A stretch of 64,000 bases of DNA from Labilithrix sp. (GTDB taxonomy: Bacteria > Myxococcota_A > Polyangia > Polyangiales > Polyangiaceae), in the NCBI GenBank assembly GCA_019637155.1, contig JAHBWE010000007.1:124001-188000 (forward strand), written 5' to 3'. Below are positions 39,266-47,840 of the stretch, piece by piece. Under the pieces are notes generated by a model that was given only the letters and a program-made list of their open reading frames with translations, ran no database searches and was not told the origin of the DNA. The position numbers were made by a program, and so were the translations under genes. Numbering within the stretch: position 1 is the stretch's first letter; every line of letters begins with the position of its first letter.

Positions 39266-40542
39266 TGCCGCTGCGATCGTGGTTCGTCGTCGCGCTCGCG
39301 AGCGCGGGCGCGCTCGTCGCGTGCAACGCGATCATCGGCGTCGAGGACGTCAAGTTGAAGCAGTCGTTCGTGCCGCGCGCCGACAGCGGACCTCCCCCCG
39401 GCGACGACGACGACGACGATGACGACGACAGCGGCGAGGTGCCGTTCGACGAGACCGAGCGCCCCACGATCGCGCTCGGCTACAACCACGGCTGCGCGCG
39501 CATGCTCGACAGCACCGTGCGCTGCTGGGGCGACAACGGCGCCGGTCAGATCGGCGACGGCGAGCCGTTCGGCGGGACGCGCGAGAACGTCCTCCGCCCG
39601 AAGAGCGTCCCGAACGTGAGCGACGCGATCGCGATCGCCTCCGGCCTCGCGCACACCTGCATCGTGCGGAAGGGCGGCGCGGTCTCGTGCTGGGGCGTCA
39701 ACTCGTTCGGCCAGCTCGGCGACGGGACGACGAACCGCTCGTCCGCGCCGGTCGACGTCATCGGGATCACGAACGCGGTCGCGGTGTCGGGCGGCAACAG
39801 CACGACGTGCGCGCTGCTCGCGGACAAGACGATCTCGTGCTGGGGCTACAACGGCTCCGGCAACCTCGGCGACGGCACGAAGACGTCGTCCTCGAGGCCG
39901 GTGAAGGTGAAGGGCGTCTCGAACGCGAAGGCGGTCGCGGCCGCGGCCGATCACACCTGCGCGCTCGTCGGCGACGGCGACGTCGTGTGCTGGGGCAGCA
40001 ACGCGACCGGGCAGCTCGGGATCGGCTCGGACGACGCGGGCGCCGGCATCGGCCCGGTGAAGCTCTCGCTCTCGGACGTCACGCAGGTCGTCGCGGCGGC
40101 GAAGTTCGCGTGCGCGCTCGAGGCGTCGGGCCGCGTGTACTGCTGGGGCGCGAACGACAAGGGGCAGCTCGGCAACGGCGCGGCCTCCCCGGAGCCGAAC
40201 CCCTCGCCGATCCTCGTCAGCGACGTCACCGACGCGAAGCACGTCTGGGCCGGGATCGATCACGCGTGCGCGGTGCGCGCGACCGGCGCGGTCATGTGCT
40301 GGGGCTTCGCGGGTCAGGGCCAGCTGGGGATCGGCGCCGTCGAAGCGAACGACAAGAAGGACGCCCCCGTCCAGGCGCGAGGCGTCGTCGCCGCGCGCGC
40401 CGTCGCGACGGGCGGCGATCGCACGTGCGTCGTGCTCGCCGACGACAAGGCGGTGTGCTTCGGCGCGAACACGCTCGGCCAGCTCGGCAACGGCAGCACC
40501 GACCGCGCGCTCACGGCGACGCCGATCAGCGACTTTCCGTGA
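39265..40542 (+). CDS. RCC1-repeat lipoprotein, second of a tandem pair
   Basis: 425 residues, with the same layout as the preceding gene: lipobox LVAC, CNAIIGVEDVKLK, a nine-Asp linker and seven RCC1 blades (RCWGDNGAGQIGDG to VCFGANTLGQLGNG). The two genes clearly arose by duplication but have diverged through the blades. ATG shares its A with the upstream stop (TGATG). It ends 7 nt from the convergent phosphatase gene. Confidence 0.9.
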   Translation: MPLRSWFVVALASAGALVACNAIIGVEDVKLKQSFVPRADSGPPPGDDDDDDDDDSGEVPFDETERPTIALGYNHGCARMLDSTVRCWGDNGAGQIGDGEPFGGTRENVLRPKSVPNVSDAIAIASGLAHTCIVRKGGAVSCWGVNSFGQLGDGTTNRSSAPVDVIGITNAVAVSGGNSTTCALLADKTISCWGYNGSGNLGDGTKTSSSRPVKVKGVSNAKAVAAAADHTCALVGDGDVVCWGSNATGQLGIGSDDAGAGIGPVKLSLSDVTQVVAAAKFACALEASGRVYCWGANDKGQLGNGAASPEPNPSPILVSDVTDAKHVWAGIDHACAVRATGAVMCWGFAGQGQLGIGAVEANDKKDAPVQARGVVAARAVATGGDRTCVVLADDKAVCFGANTLGQLGNGSTDRALTATPISDFP

Positions 40543-40549
40543 GGCGACC

Positions 40550-41131
40550 TCACTCCACGTTCGAGCTGAGCTCGACGACGAACGGCTTCGCGCCGCACGG
40601 CTGGGCGATCACGACGACGCGGCCGTAGTCCTCCTCCGGGAGGAGATCGCCGTCGACGCCGCGGAGCTTCGCCCCGCCGGCGAGCTCCTTCACGAGCGGC
40701 GGGATGACGTTCGAGTGCGTCGCGACGACGGTGACCGCGCCGTCCGGCGCCGACTCGAGGAGCGCCTTCGTCTTGTCCGGCGCCGCGGCTTCGACCTGGA
40801 GCGAGAGCATCGACGCGAGCGGCGCGAGCGTCTCCTGCGTCCGCTTGTACGGCGTCGCGACGAGCCTGGTCACGCCCGAGCTCGCGAGCAGGCCGGCGAT
40901 CGTCTTCGCGCGCGCCTTCCCGCGATCCGAGAGCGACGGGTCCTTCCCTCCCTCCGCGCCCTTCTCGGCATGGCGCACGAGCACGATCGTGCGCCCGCGC
41001 ACACAAGCGGGAGCGGCCGCGGGCGTGTCCTTGCAGATCCCTCCCTGCGCGGGCGGCTTCGCCTCCGAGCCGCCGCACGCAGCGAGGGCGAAGACGAGAG
41101 CGGGAGCGACGACGCGACGGAGCGGGAGCAT
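40550..41131 (-). CDS. Lipoprotein histidine phosphatase (PGAM superfamily)
   Basis: 193 residues starting at ATG 41131. A lipoprotein signal ends VFALAAC. The histidine-phosphatase core follows: TIVLVRHAEKGAEGG with the phosphorylated His, SDRGKARAKTIAGLL, TPYKRTQETLAPLA, and the second His in VVATHSNVIPPLV. Members remove phosphate from small molecules or proteins. Its lipid anchor puts activity in the periplasm or on the outer membrane. An in-frame ATG 39 nt upstream would spoil the signal peptide. Confidence 0.88.
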   Translation of the reverse strand: MLPLRRVVAPALVFALAACGGSEAKPPAQGGICKDTPAAAPACVRGRTIVLVRHAEKGAEGGKDPSLSDRGKARAKTIAGLLASSGVTRLVATPYKRTQETLAPLASMLSLQVEAAAPDKTKALLESAPDGAVTVVATHSNVIPPLVKELAGGAKLRGVDGDLLPEEDYGRVVVIAQPCGAKPFVVELSSNVE

Positions 41132-41182
41132 GCGACCCGTTTGCACGAACCTCGCGGAGGCGTCGAGCATGAACGCGCCCGC

Positions 41183-42514
41183 TCAGCGGATCGTGATCGT
41201 GCGCGGGGGCGAGATCGCGAAGGGGCGGTAGCGGCGGCCGTCGGGGCCCCAGACGTTCTCGACCCAGGTGAGGTTCGGGAAACTCCTGACCGTCCACGTG
41301 TACGTGCCGGCGAGGGTGGACACGCCGAGCGGGCGCGGATCGGGGAGCGGCGTCTCGGGGCCGAGGCGCTGGACGATGTGCATCCCCGCGCCGGTCGCGC
41401 TCGCGGGCTCGAAGACGTGCTCGATGACGCCGGGGCCGCCCGCGCCGAGGAGATCGCCGGGGCCGATCGTCGCGCCGTCCGCCGGCGCGGTGACCTCCGG
41501 CGGCGCGACGAGCTTGATCTTCGTGAGCGCGCCGATGTCGAAGCCGGTCTCGCCGCTGTCCGAGATCGCGCCGTCGGCGCGCGTCGCGCGGAGCTGGTAG
41601 GTGAAGCTCTGGTTCGGGATCGGCGCGAGGCTCGTCGTCGTGCCCCACGGGATGGAGACGAGGACCGCGTCGCTCGTGCGGCCGACGCCGATGCGCACGA
41701 CCACGTCGCCGGGGACGAAGCCGGGAGGAGCCTCCTCCAGCTCGAAGGTCGGCGTCGGTCGCTCGCCGGTGAGCGGCTCGAGGTGCAGCGCGAGCACCTT
41801 GGGGTTGGCGGCGTCGGTGATCACGTCGACCTTCGCGTACGCCGTCGCGCTGTTGAGGCCGCGCGCGGCGTCGTAGGCGATCGCGTGGAGCGTCGCCGTC
41901 GCGGTGTACCTCGTCGTATGGACGAAGAGGCCGCTCGCGGCGTCGCCCGTCACGCCGACGACGCCGTCGCCGGCGGCGAGGAAGCGGAGCGCCTGGCCCG
42001 CCGCGAGCGGGGTGGCGAGACGGACGTCGACGCGCGCGACCCACGCCGTCGCGAGCGTCCGCACCGGGAGATCGAGGTGCGGCTCGAGGTAACGCCCGCC
42101 GACGCTGCGATAGACGAGGACGTCGTCGCGCCCGTCGAGGCCGCCCGGCAGCCGGAACGAGAGGTCGTAGCGCTTCGGCACCGAGCTCGCGACGCGGAAG
42201 AAGCCGGCGACGTCGCTCGTCGTGTCGAACGGCGGCGAGCCCGCGAGCGTGGTGGTGTCGGGCGCGGGGGTGACGTGGACCTGCGCGCCCGCGACGGGGT
42301 CTTCGCCGCGGCGGACGATGCCGCTCACCTCGAGCGCGCGGAACCCCTGCTCCGGGAACGTCGAGCGCGGGCACTGCGAAGGGTCCGGGCCCGGCTTGCT
42401 CCGGTCGGCGGGATCGATGCAGCCTTCGTGCTCCGACGCGCTGTCGCAAGCGATGGCGAAGGAGGCGACGAAGAGGAGCGTGGTGCCGGCGAGTCGCGCC
42501 ACGCCGGGCACCAT
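41183..42514 (-). CDS. Lipoprotein with carboxypeptidase-regulatory-like and beta domains
   Basis: 443 residues from ATG 42514. Lipobox FAIAC (Cys near residue 23) is followed by DSASEHEGCIDPADRSKPGP, a short Cys-containing linker, a carboxypeptidase-regulatory-like domain (about 60-130: VSGIVRRGEDPVAGAQVHVT, TSDVAGFFRV) and several immunoglobulin-like or fibronectin-like beta regions to the end (YTWTVRSFPNLTWVENVW). Only 5 nt separate it from the stop of the upstream barrel gene, so it is the third gene of a minus-strand operon with the PAP2 and barrel genes. Confidence 0.8.
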   Translation of the reverse strand: MVPGVARLAGTTLLFVASFAIACDSASEHEGCIDPADRSKPGPDPSQCPRSTFPEQGFRALEVSGIVRRGEDPVAGAQVHVTPAPDTTTLAGSPPFDTTSDVAGFFRVASSVPKRYDLSFRLPGGLDGRDDVLVYRSVGGRYLEPHLDLPVRTLATAWVARVDVRLATPLAAGQALRFLAAGDGVVGVTGDAASGLFVHTTRYTATATLHAIAYDAARGLNSATAYAKVDVITDAANPKVLALHLEPLTGERPTPTFELEEAPPGFVPGDVVVRIGVGRTSDAVLVSIPWGTTTSLAPIPNQSFTYQLRATRADGAISDSGETGFDIGALTKIKLVAPPEVTAPADGATIGPGDLLGAGGPGVIEHVFEPASATGAGMHIVQRLGPETPLPDPRPLGVSTLAGTYTWTVRSFPNLTWVENVWGPDGRRYRPFAISPPRTITIR

Positions 42515-42519
42515 ACCAC

Positions 42520-43518
42520 TCACTCCGTCGCCCAGCGATAACGCACTCCGAGCTCGGTGAAGTCGCTGCCGACCAAGCCGAGCCGATCGGCGCTGATGAC
42601 CGTGAGGACGAAGCTCCCCCGCACCTCGACGCGGCGCGAGAGGACCCAGCGGACGATCGGCCCCACGCGCAGCGTCTCGGAGTCGTCGCGCTTCGGGACG
42701 TCGAGGTAGTCGACGACGAGGCCGATCCCGTGCTGCGAGTACTTGCCGAGACGAAAGACGTAGCCGCCGCGCGCGCGCCAGACCCAGGGCGGGTCGACGA
42801 TGACGCGGAGCGTCTCCTCGAAGACGTATTTCCCGTCCGGCACGCCCGTGACGTAGGAGAGGCTCGCGCGGCCGATCACGTTGCCGGGGCCGACCGGGAT
42901 CGACGTGTCGAGCTCGACCTCGTAGGTGAGGGCGCGCGAAGGGTCTCCTCCTTCGGTCTCGAGCGTGATGCGATCGTAGCGGTCCGCCGGATCGAGGTAC
43001 GTGCGGTTGAACGCGCGGAACCAGCGCGCGCCGGCGCGGACGTCGACGAACGGGACCTCGAGGCGGAGGCCGCCGTACGCGCCGAGGCCGTTGCCGGAGG
43101 CGACCGGGTTGAGGTCGACGCCGAACCAGCTCGTGAAGGGCTTCCCGTAACCGGCGGAGAGGCGCGGGCGCGCGTACACGAACCCGACGTCGACGGTGGT
43201 CGCGAGGAAGAAGCGCGCAGGCGCCGCGCCCCACGAGCGCGCCATGCGCGGATCGACGAGCGCGTCGCTCGACGTCGGCAACAACCCGAGCGGCGGCGTC
43301 GGATCGAGAGGATGCGTCGGCTCCCCAGGAATGACGACCCGATCCCCCGGCGCCGCCCCCTGCGCAAACGCCCCCGACGAAAAAAGCAGAAGCAGAAAAA
43401 GGGGCCCCAGGAAGCGGCCGCGAATGCGGGCGCGCAGCGCCCCGAGCGCGCAGCGCGAGGGCCGTGTCCTGGGGTGGGGGTGTCGGGGGCGAAGCCCCTG
43501 ACCATGAAAAGACTTCAA
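42520..43518 (-). CDS. Outer-membrane beta-barrel protein with repeat-invaded signal peptide
   Basis: 332 residues if the TTG at 43518 is used; it overlaps the PAP2 stop as TTGA, the coupling style seen all over this window. The N-terminus reads MKSFH, then about 34 residues encoded by a palindromic repeat (GLRPRHPHPRTRPSRCALG...), then a hydrophobic core LFLLLLFSSGAFA|QG. Removing the repeat restores a normal signal peptide. The mature part is a barrel of alternating strands (VDVGFVYARPRLSAGYGKPF, FVDVRAGARWFRAFNRTYLD) ending with an aromatic strand YRWATE. Function unknown; no ATG or GTG is available downstream before the signal core. Confidence 0.7.
   Translation of the reverse strand: MKSFHGQGLRPRHPHPRTRPSRCALGALRARIRGRFLGPLFLLLLFSSGAFAQGAAPGDRVVIPGEPTHPLDPTPPLGLLPTSSDALVDPRMARSWGAAPARFFLATTVDVGFVYARPRLSAGYGKPFTSWFGVDLNPVASGNGLGAYGGLRLEVPFVDVRAGARWFRAFNRTYLDPADRYDRITLETEGGDPSRALTYEVELDTSIPVGPGNVIGRASLSYVTGVPDGKYVFEETLRVIVDPPWVWRARGGYVFRLGKYSQHGIGLVVDYLDVPKRDDSETLRVGPIVRWVLSRRVEVRGSFVLTVISADRLGLVGSDFTELGVRYRWATE
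43401..43502 (-). repeat. Palindromic repeat copy A inside the barrel gene
   Basis: About 102 nt, some 90% identical to 50312-50408 in the same orientation. It begins with the palindrome GGGGCCCC and ends with a GGGGC-GAA-GCCCC hairpin. Four single-base indels separate the copies. It is read in frame through the n-region of the signal peptide of the barrel protein (residues about 6-39). Confidence 0.8.
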
Positions 43519-44636
43519 AAGATCCCCACGACCCCGGCGCCGGCGCCGTGGGGAACGAGCCGCATCGTGAGGCCGCCGGTGGTCTTCACCGTGGCGAGCT
43601 CGGGCTGGCGGAAGTGGAGGAGCGGGACGCCCCAGCCGATCGCGGTGCCGAGCAGCGCGCCGGTGAGGACGTCGGTCGGGTAGTGCACGTTCGCGACGAC
43701 GCGGAACGTCGCGGTCGCGCCGGCGACGGCGTAGGCGGCGCCGCACGAGATCTGATCCCACGGCTTGCCGAGGAGCTCGAGCTCGAGGTGGTTGAAGCAG
43801 ATCAGCGACGCCGACGTGAAGCTGAACGCGGAGTGACCGCTGAAGAAGCTGCGGTAGTGCGTGCTGCCGGTGCAGTCGAGCGCGTCGCCGGGGAGGCCCG
43901 CGCCGCAGGTCTGGCCGTACGGCCTCTCGCGGCTCACGAGCACGTTCGTCACGCCCTGGATCGCGCCGCTCACCGCGAGCGTCTCGAGCCCGAGGAGCGA
44001 CATCTGCTCCGCGACGTCGCGGCTGCCGCGGTACCACCACGCCGTGATGAGCGCGTCGATGAAGAAGGGCCACGTCGCCGCGAGCGAGAGGCCGACGTCG
44101 CTCGCGTCGCGGAAGACGTAGCGCGTCTGCAGCGTCGGCGCGCGGAGCGCCTTCGCGACGCGACGATCGAAGTAGATCGGGCCCGTCTCGTTCTCGCCGA
44201 TCGGCTGGACGATCGCGGCCGCGAGCGTGAGCCCCGCGCCGGTGAACAGGATCGCGTAGTCGACGCCGGAGAAGCGCCTTCGCTTCCACTTCAGCGGCAC
44301 CGCCGCGCGCCCGGGCTGCGTCGGCTCGCCGCCGAGGACGACGGGGCTCGGCGTCGGCACCGGCACCGGCTGCCCCGGCGGACGCGCGAGGTGCTCGAGC
44401 GGCGTCTTCGCGTCGGGCGGCGTCGGCGTGTCCTGCGGCGACTCGGGGATGGGCGCCGTCTCTCCCGGCGGCGTCGGCGGCGCGGGCTCGGGCTCCGGCG
44501 GCGACGGCGGCGCGGGCTCGGACGTGGGCGCCTCGGGCTCGGGCTCCGGCGCGTCGTCGTCGTCCGCGCGCGCCGGACGCGTGCACAGGAGCACGGCGAT
44601 CGTCGCTGCGGCGAAACCGAAGGCGCGCCATCTCAT
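43515..44636 (-). CDS. PAP2-family phosphatase with Pro-rich N-terminal linker
   Basis: 373 residues from ATG 44636. A signal peptide (MRWRAFGFAAATIAVLLCTR) is followed by an 85-residue Pro/Glu/Thr-rich linker and a PAP2 membrane domain with about five TM helices. Active-site motifs: NVLVSRERPYG (the usual Lys is Asn), SFFSGHSAF, and FRVVANVHYPTDV. PAP2 enzymes dephosphorylate lipid phosphates such as undecaprenyl pyrophosphate or phosphatidate on the periplasmic side. It is first in an operon with the barrel and lipoprotein genes and divergent from the BamA-type gene. Confidence 0.87.
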   Translation of the reverse strand: MRWRAFGFAAATIAVLLCTRPARADDDDAPEPEPEAPTSEPAPPSPPEPEPAPPTPPGETAPIPESPQDTPTPPDAKTPLEHLARPPGQPVPVPTPSPVVLGGEPTQPGRAAVPLKWKRRRFSGVDYAILFTGAGLTLAAAIVQPIGENETGPIYFDRRVAKALRAPTLQTRYVFRDASDVGLSLAATWPFFIDALITAWWYRGSRDVAEQMSLLGLETLAVSGAIQGVTNVLVSRERPYGQTCGAGLPGDALDCTGSTHYRSFFSGHSAFSFTSASLICFNHLELELLGKPWDQISCGAAYAVAGATATFRVVANVHYPTDVLTGALLGTAIGWGVPLLHFRQPELATVKTTGGLTMRLVPHGAGAGVVGIF

Positions 44637-44734
44637 GAGCGGGCCAACCAACGTAAGCGAAAACGGCGGCGGCGTGGGCGCGCACGAACGCGCCGCGGCA
44701 CGAACGCCAATGTCGCGACACGGTGACGGCACGA

Positions 44735-44740
44735 TAAGCT
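44735..44740 (+). promoter_or_regulatory. -10-like TAAGCT before BamA-type gene
   Basis: TAAGCT ends 9 nt before the GTG at 44750, again with no room for a Shine-Dalgarno. It lies in the 113-nt divergent gap with the PAP2 operon. Confidence 0.4.
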
Positions 44741-44749
44741 CGTCTCGCC

Positions 44750-46165
44750 GTGCGGGCGCGCCTCCTCCGCTTCACGCTCGTCCTTGCCGGCGCCGCTTCG
44801 TGGCCCGCGCGTGCGTCGGCAGAAGAGCCGAAGAAGGAGGAACGTGACTTCGGGCAGCTCACGATCGTCGACGCCGAGCCGCCGGCCGCGCACCTCCCCA
44901 AGAAGCGGCCCGTGCCCGACTACGACGGACGCGGCGAAGACCCGAAGAGCGCCGCCGACACGCTCCTCTGGATCCCGCGCGTCGTCGCCGCCCCGCTCTA
45001 CCTCGCGGCGGAGTACCTCGTCCGCCGCCCCATCGGCGCGATCGTGATCGCGGTCGAGCGCGACAAGCTCACACAACGTGCAATCTACATCTTTACGATC
45101 GGCAACAAGAAGAACCTCGGCTTCTTCCCGACCTTCTACTGGGAGAGCAACTTCTACCCGAGCGCCGGCCTCTATTTCTGGTGGGACGACGTCGGCTCGC
45201 CGAAGAACCACGTCCGCGCGCACGTCGCGACGTGGGGCACGCCCGTCCTCACCGCGACGATCGCGGATCGCTACGTCCTCGGCGTGAATTCGAGCGCCTC
45301 GCTCCGCGCGTCGGTCGACCACCGCGACGACAACGTGTTCTACGGCCTCGGCCCCACGTCGAAGGACGGCAACGAGTCGCGCTACGGCATCACCACGTTC
45401 GAGGCCGGACCGACCTTCGACGTGAGCCTCCGCCGCGGCGTCGACGTCTCGACGCGCGCCGGTGTGCGCGACGCGACGTACCGCGAGACCGACGAGGACG
45501 AGCGCACGCTCTTCGATACGGTGCGGCGCGGCAACCTCCCGCCGCCGCCGCGCCTCTTCGGCGGCGGCTACACGACCGTCTTCCAGGGCGCCACCCTCGC
45601 CCTCGACACGCGCGAGCGCGGCCACCTCCACGCCTCGGGCGCGCGCGCGTCGTTCGGCGCGACGCCGTCGTTCGATCTCTCCCGCCGCGCCGGCGGATCG
45701 TGGCTGCGCTACGACGCCGGCGCGACCGCGTACTGGGACGTGGCGCGCACGCACCGCGTCCTCAGCCTCGGCGCGGCGGCGTCCTTCGTCGATCCCATCC
45801 AGGGCGGCGCGAGCGGGATCCCGTTCAACGAGCACGTCACGCTCGGCGGCCTCGGTCCGATGCGCGGCTTCTATCCCGGCCGCCTCGTCGGACGCAGCGC
45901 GGCGGTGCTCACGCTCGGCTACGAGTGGCCGATCTGGTCATTTTTGGACGGCACGATGCAAGCCGCGACCGGCAACGTGTTCGGCGCGGGGCTCCGCGGC
46001 TTCGACCTCGAGAAGCTCCGGCTCTCCGCCGCGCTCGGCCTCCGCAGCAACACGTCGCGCGATCACCAGTTCGAGCTCCTCGTCGGCTTCGGGACCGAGA
46101 CCTTCGGCGACGGCGCGCGCATCTCCTCCGTCCGCCTCGCGCTGGGAGCGACGCGTGGCTTCTAG
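44750..46165 (+). CDS. BamA/TamA-type surface-antigen barrel without POTRA domains
   Basis: 471 residues. A signal peptide (LLRFTLVLAGAASWPARASA) is followed by a linker with a membrane-associated helix (DTLLWIPRVVAAPLYLAAEY) and a 16-strand-like barrel. The conserved surface-antigen motif GGLGPMRGFYPGRLVGR followed by AAVLTLGYEWPIWSFLDG marks the Omp85-type C-terminal domain, with a terminal aromatic strand ending GF. No POTRA domains are seen, so this is a barrel-only member. It overlaps the kinase-like lipoprotein gene by 11 nt and begins a three-gene + strand operon. Confidence 0.85.
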   Translation: MRARLLRFTLVLAGAASWPARASAEEPKKEERDFGQLTIVDAEPPAAHLPKKRPVPDYDGRGEDPKSAADTLLWIPRVVAAPLYLAAEYLVRRPIGAIVIAVERDKLTQRAIYIFTIGNKKNLGFFPTFYWESNFYPSAGLYFWWDDVGSPKNHVRAHVATWGTPVLTATIADRYVLGVNSSASLRASVDHRDDNVFYGLGPTSKDGNESRYGITTFEAGPTFDVSLRRGVDVSTRAGVRDATYRETDEDERTLFDTVRRGNLPPPPRLFGGGYTTVFQGATLALDTRERGHLHASGARASFGATPSFDLSRRAGGSWLRYDAGATAYWDVARTHRVLSLGAAASFVDPIQGGASGIPFNEHVTLGGLGPMRGFYPGRLVGRSAAVLTLGYEWPIWSFLDGTMQAATGNVFGAGLRGFDLEKLRLSAALGLRSNTSRDHQFELLVGFGTETFGDGARISSVRLALGATRGF

Positions 46166-47840
46166 GCTCCTCCTCTCCTTGCTCGCCGCCTGCGCCGCGT
46201 GCGCCGCGGGCTGCGCCTCGTCGTCGTCGATCCGGCGCTTCCCGCTGAAGGAGCCGATGCTCGCGGACGACGACGAGCGGCCGTGGCGCTCCTTCTGCTC
46301 CCCCGACATCCACGATCCGAAGAAGCTCGTGTGCACCCCGCCCGAGTACGTCTCGCCGTTCGTCTGGGACGGCGTCGACGCGATGGGCTTCCGCCCGGTG
46401 ACGCGGTTCCTCGCGGTCGATCCGCATCGCGAGTCCGTCAACGTCAACGCGCTCGACGAAGTGCCCGACTCGAGCTGGTACGAGAACCGCATCACGCGCC
46501 ACGCGCTCACGCCGGAGGAGGTCGCGCGCGGACCGTGCGAGCCCGACGACCTCGCGCCGGGCGACGCGGACGAGTCGTGGGTGATCGATCAGGGCAAGAA
46601 CGACGGCGCGAACCCCGGCTTCCGCGTGAAGACCGACACCGGCGGCCGCTACCTCTTCAAGGTCGACGAGGAGGGCCACCCCGAGCGCGCGACCGGCGCG
46701 GCCGCGATCGCGACGCGCATCTACCACGCGGCGGGGTACTGGACCGGCTGCGACCGCGTCGTCTACGCGCGGCGCGGGATCTTCGAGCTCCTCCCCGGCC
46801 TCGGGTACAGCGACAACACCGGCATCCGCCGGCCGTTCGGGGCGGAGCAGCTCGAGGCGATGCTCGCCGGCGCGTCGCGGCGCGGCGATCGCTACCGCTT
46901 CGTCGCGTCGAAGTGGCTCGAGGGCAAGACGCTCGGACCGTTCACCTACGAGGGCGTGCGCAAGGACGACCCGAACGACGTCGTCCCGCACGAGGACCGG
47001 CGCGAGCTGCGCGGGCAGCGCGTCCTCGCGGCGTGGCTCGGTCACTTCGACGCGCGCGAGCAGAACTCGATGACGACGTGGCTCACGCGCCGCCCGGAGG
47101 AGGACGACGCCGCCGCGCCGGGGCACATCCGCCACTGGATCATCGACCTCAACGACTGCTTCGGCAGCGAGTGGACGTGGGACCAGGTCACGCGGCGGCT
47201 CGGCTTCTCGTACTACTTCGACGGCGCGGACGTGCTCGCCGACTACGTCACGCTCGGGATCCCGCGGCGGAGCTGGGACCGCGTGCGCCGCCCGCCCGAC
47301 GGCGAGATCTTCGGGTACTACGAGGCCGATCTCTTCGATCCCGAGGCGTGGAAGCCGGGCTACCAGAACCCGGCGTTCCTCCGCATGTCGGAGCTCGACG
47401 CGGCGTGGATGGCGCGCATCATCGCGCGCTTCACCCCCGCCCACGTCGCCGCGCTCGTGAAGGTCGGCGACTTCACCGAGCCGCGCCACGCCGAGTACCT
47501 GCGGAAGACGCTCCTCGCGCGGCAGCGCAAGGTCCTCCGCCGCTGGCTCGCGATCGCGTCGCCGCTCGCCGACCTCGAGGTGCTGGGGACGTCGCTCTGC
47601 GCGGTGGACCTCGCGCGCCGGAGCAAGACCTGGGAGTCGTTCCGCTACGGCGCGACCGCGCTCGTCGGCGACGGGCTCGATCGCTCCGTGCCGCTCGTCG
47701 TCGACGTGCGCGAGGACGGTCGCGTCTGCGTGCCGGTCCCGAGCGACGCGTACACCGTGATCGACCTCACCAACGGCGTCGCGAAGCGGCCGCTCCGCGC
47801 GCACGTCGCGGGGAAGAAGGTCGTGGGGATCGAGCGATGA
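46155..47840 (+). CDS. Lipoprotein with atypical kinase-like residues, uncharacterised family
   Basis: 561 residues from GTG 46155. Lipoprotein signal LLLSLLAACAACAAGC, then a beta/helical domain. The order of conserved-looking residues is kinase-like: Lys169 in RYLFKVDEEGHPE, then a Glu-containing helix, an ELLPG hinge-like strand, RHFD-like H297-F-D299-x4-N304, and IIDLNDCFG with Asp331 and a following FG. This resembles the DxxxxN...DxxxxG order of HipA, CotH and FAM20-type kinases. From memory, similar proteins (HEHRRELRG...FAAWLNHDD) occur in other phyla without assigned function. Kinase activity is an inference. It overlaps the PAP2 gene by 4 nt. Confidence 0.75.
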   Translation: MASRLLLSLLAACAACAAGCASSSSIRRFPLKEPMLADDDERPWRSFCSPDIHDPKKLVCTPPEYVSPFVWDGVDAMGFRPVTRFLAVDPHRESVNVNALDEVPDSSWYENRITRHALTPEEVARGPCEPDDLAPGDADESWVIDQGKNDGANPGFRVKTDTGGRYLFKVDEEGHPERATGAAAIATRIYHAAGYWTGCDRVVYARRGIFELLPGLGYSDNTGIRRPFGAEQLEAMLAGASRRGDRYRFVASKWLEGKTLGPFTYEGVRKDDPNDVVPHEDRRELRGQRVLAAWLGHFDAREQNSMTTWLTRRPEEDDAAAPGHIRHWIIDLNDCFGSEWTWDQVTRRLGFSYYFDGADVLADYVTLGIPRRSWDRVRRPPDGEIFGYYEADLFDPEAWKPGYQNPAFLRMSELDAAWMARIIARFTPAHVAALVKVGDFTEPRHAEYLRKTLLARQRKVLRRWLAIASPLADLEVLGTSLCAVDLARRSKTWESFRYGATALVGDGLDRSVPLVVDVREDGRVCVPVPSDAYTVIDLTNGVAKRPLRAHVAGKKVVGIER

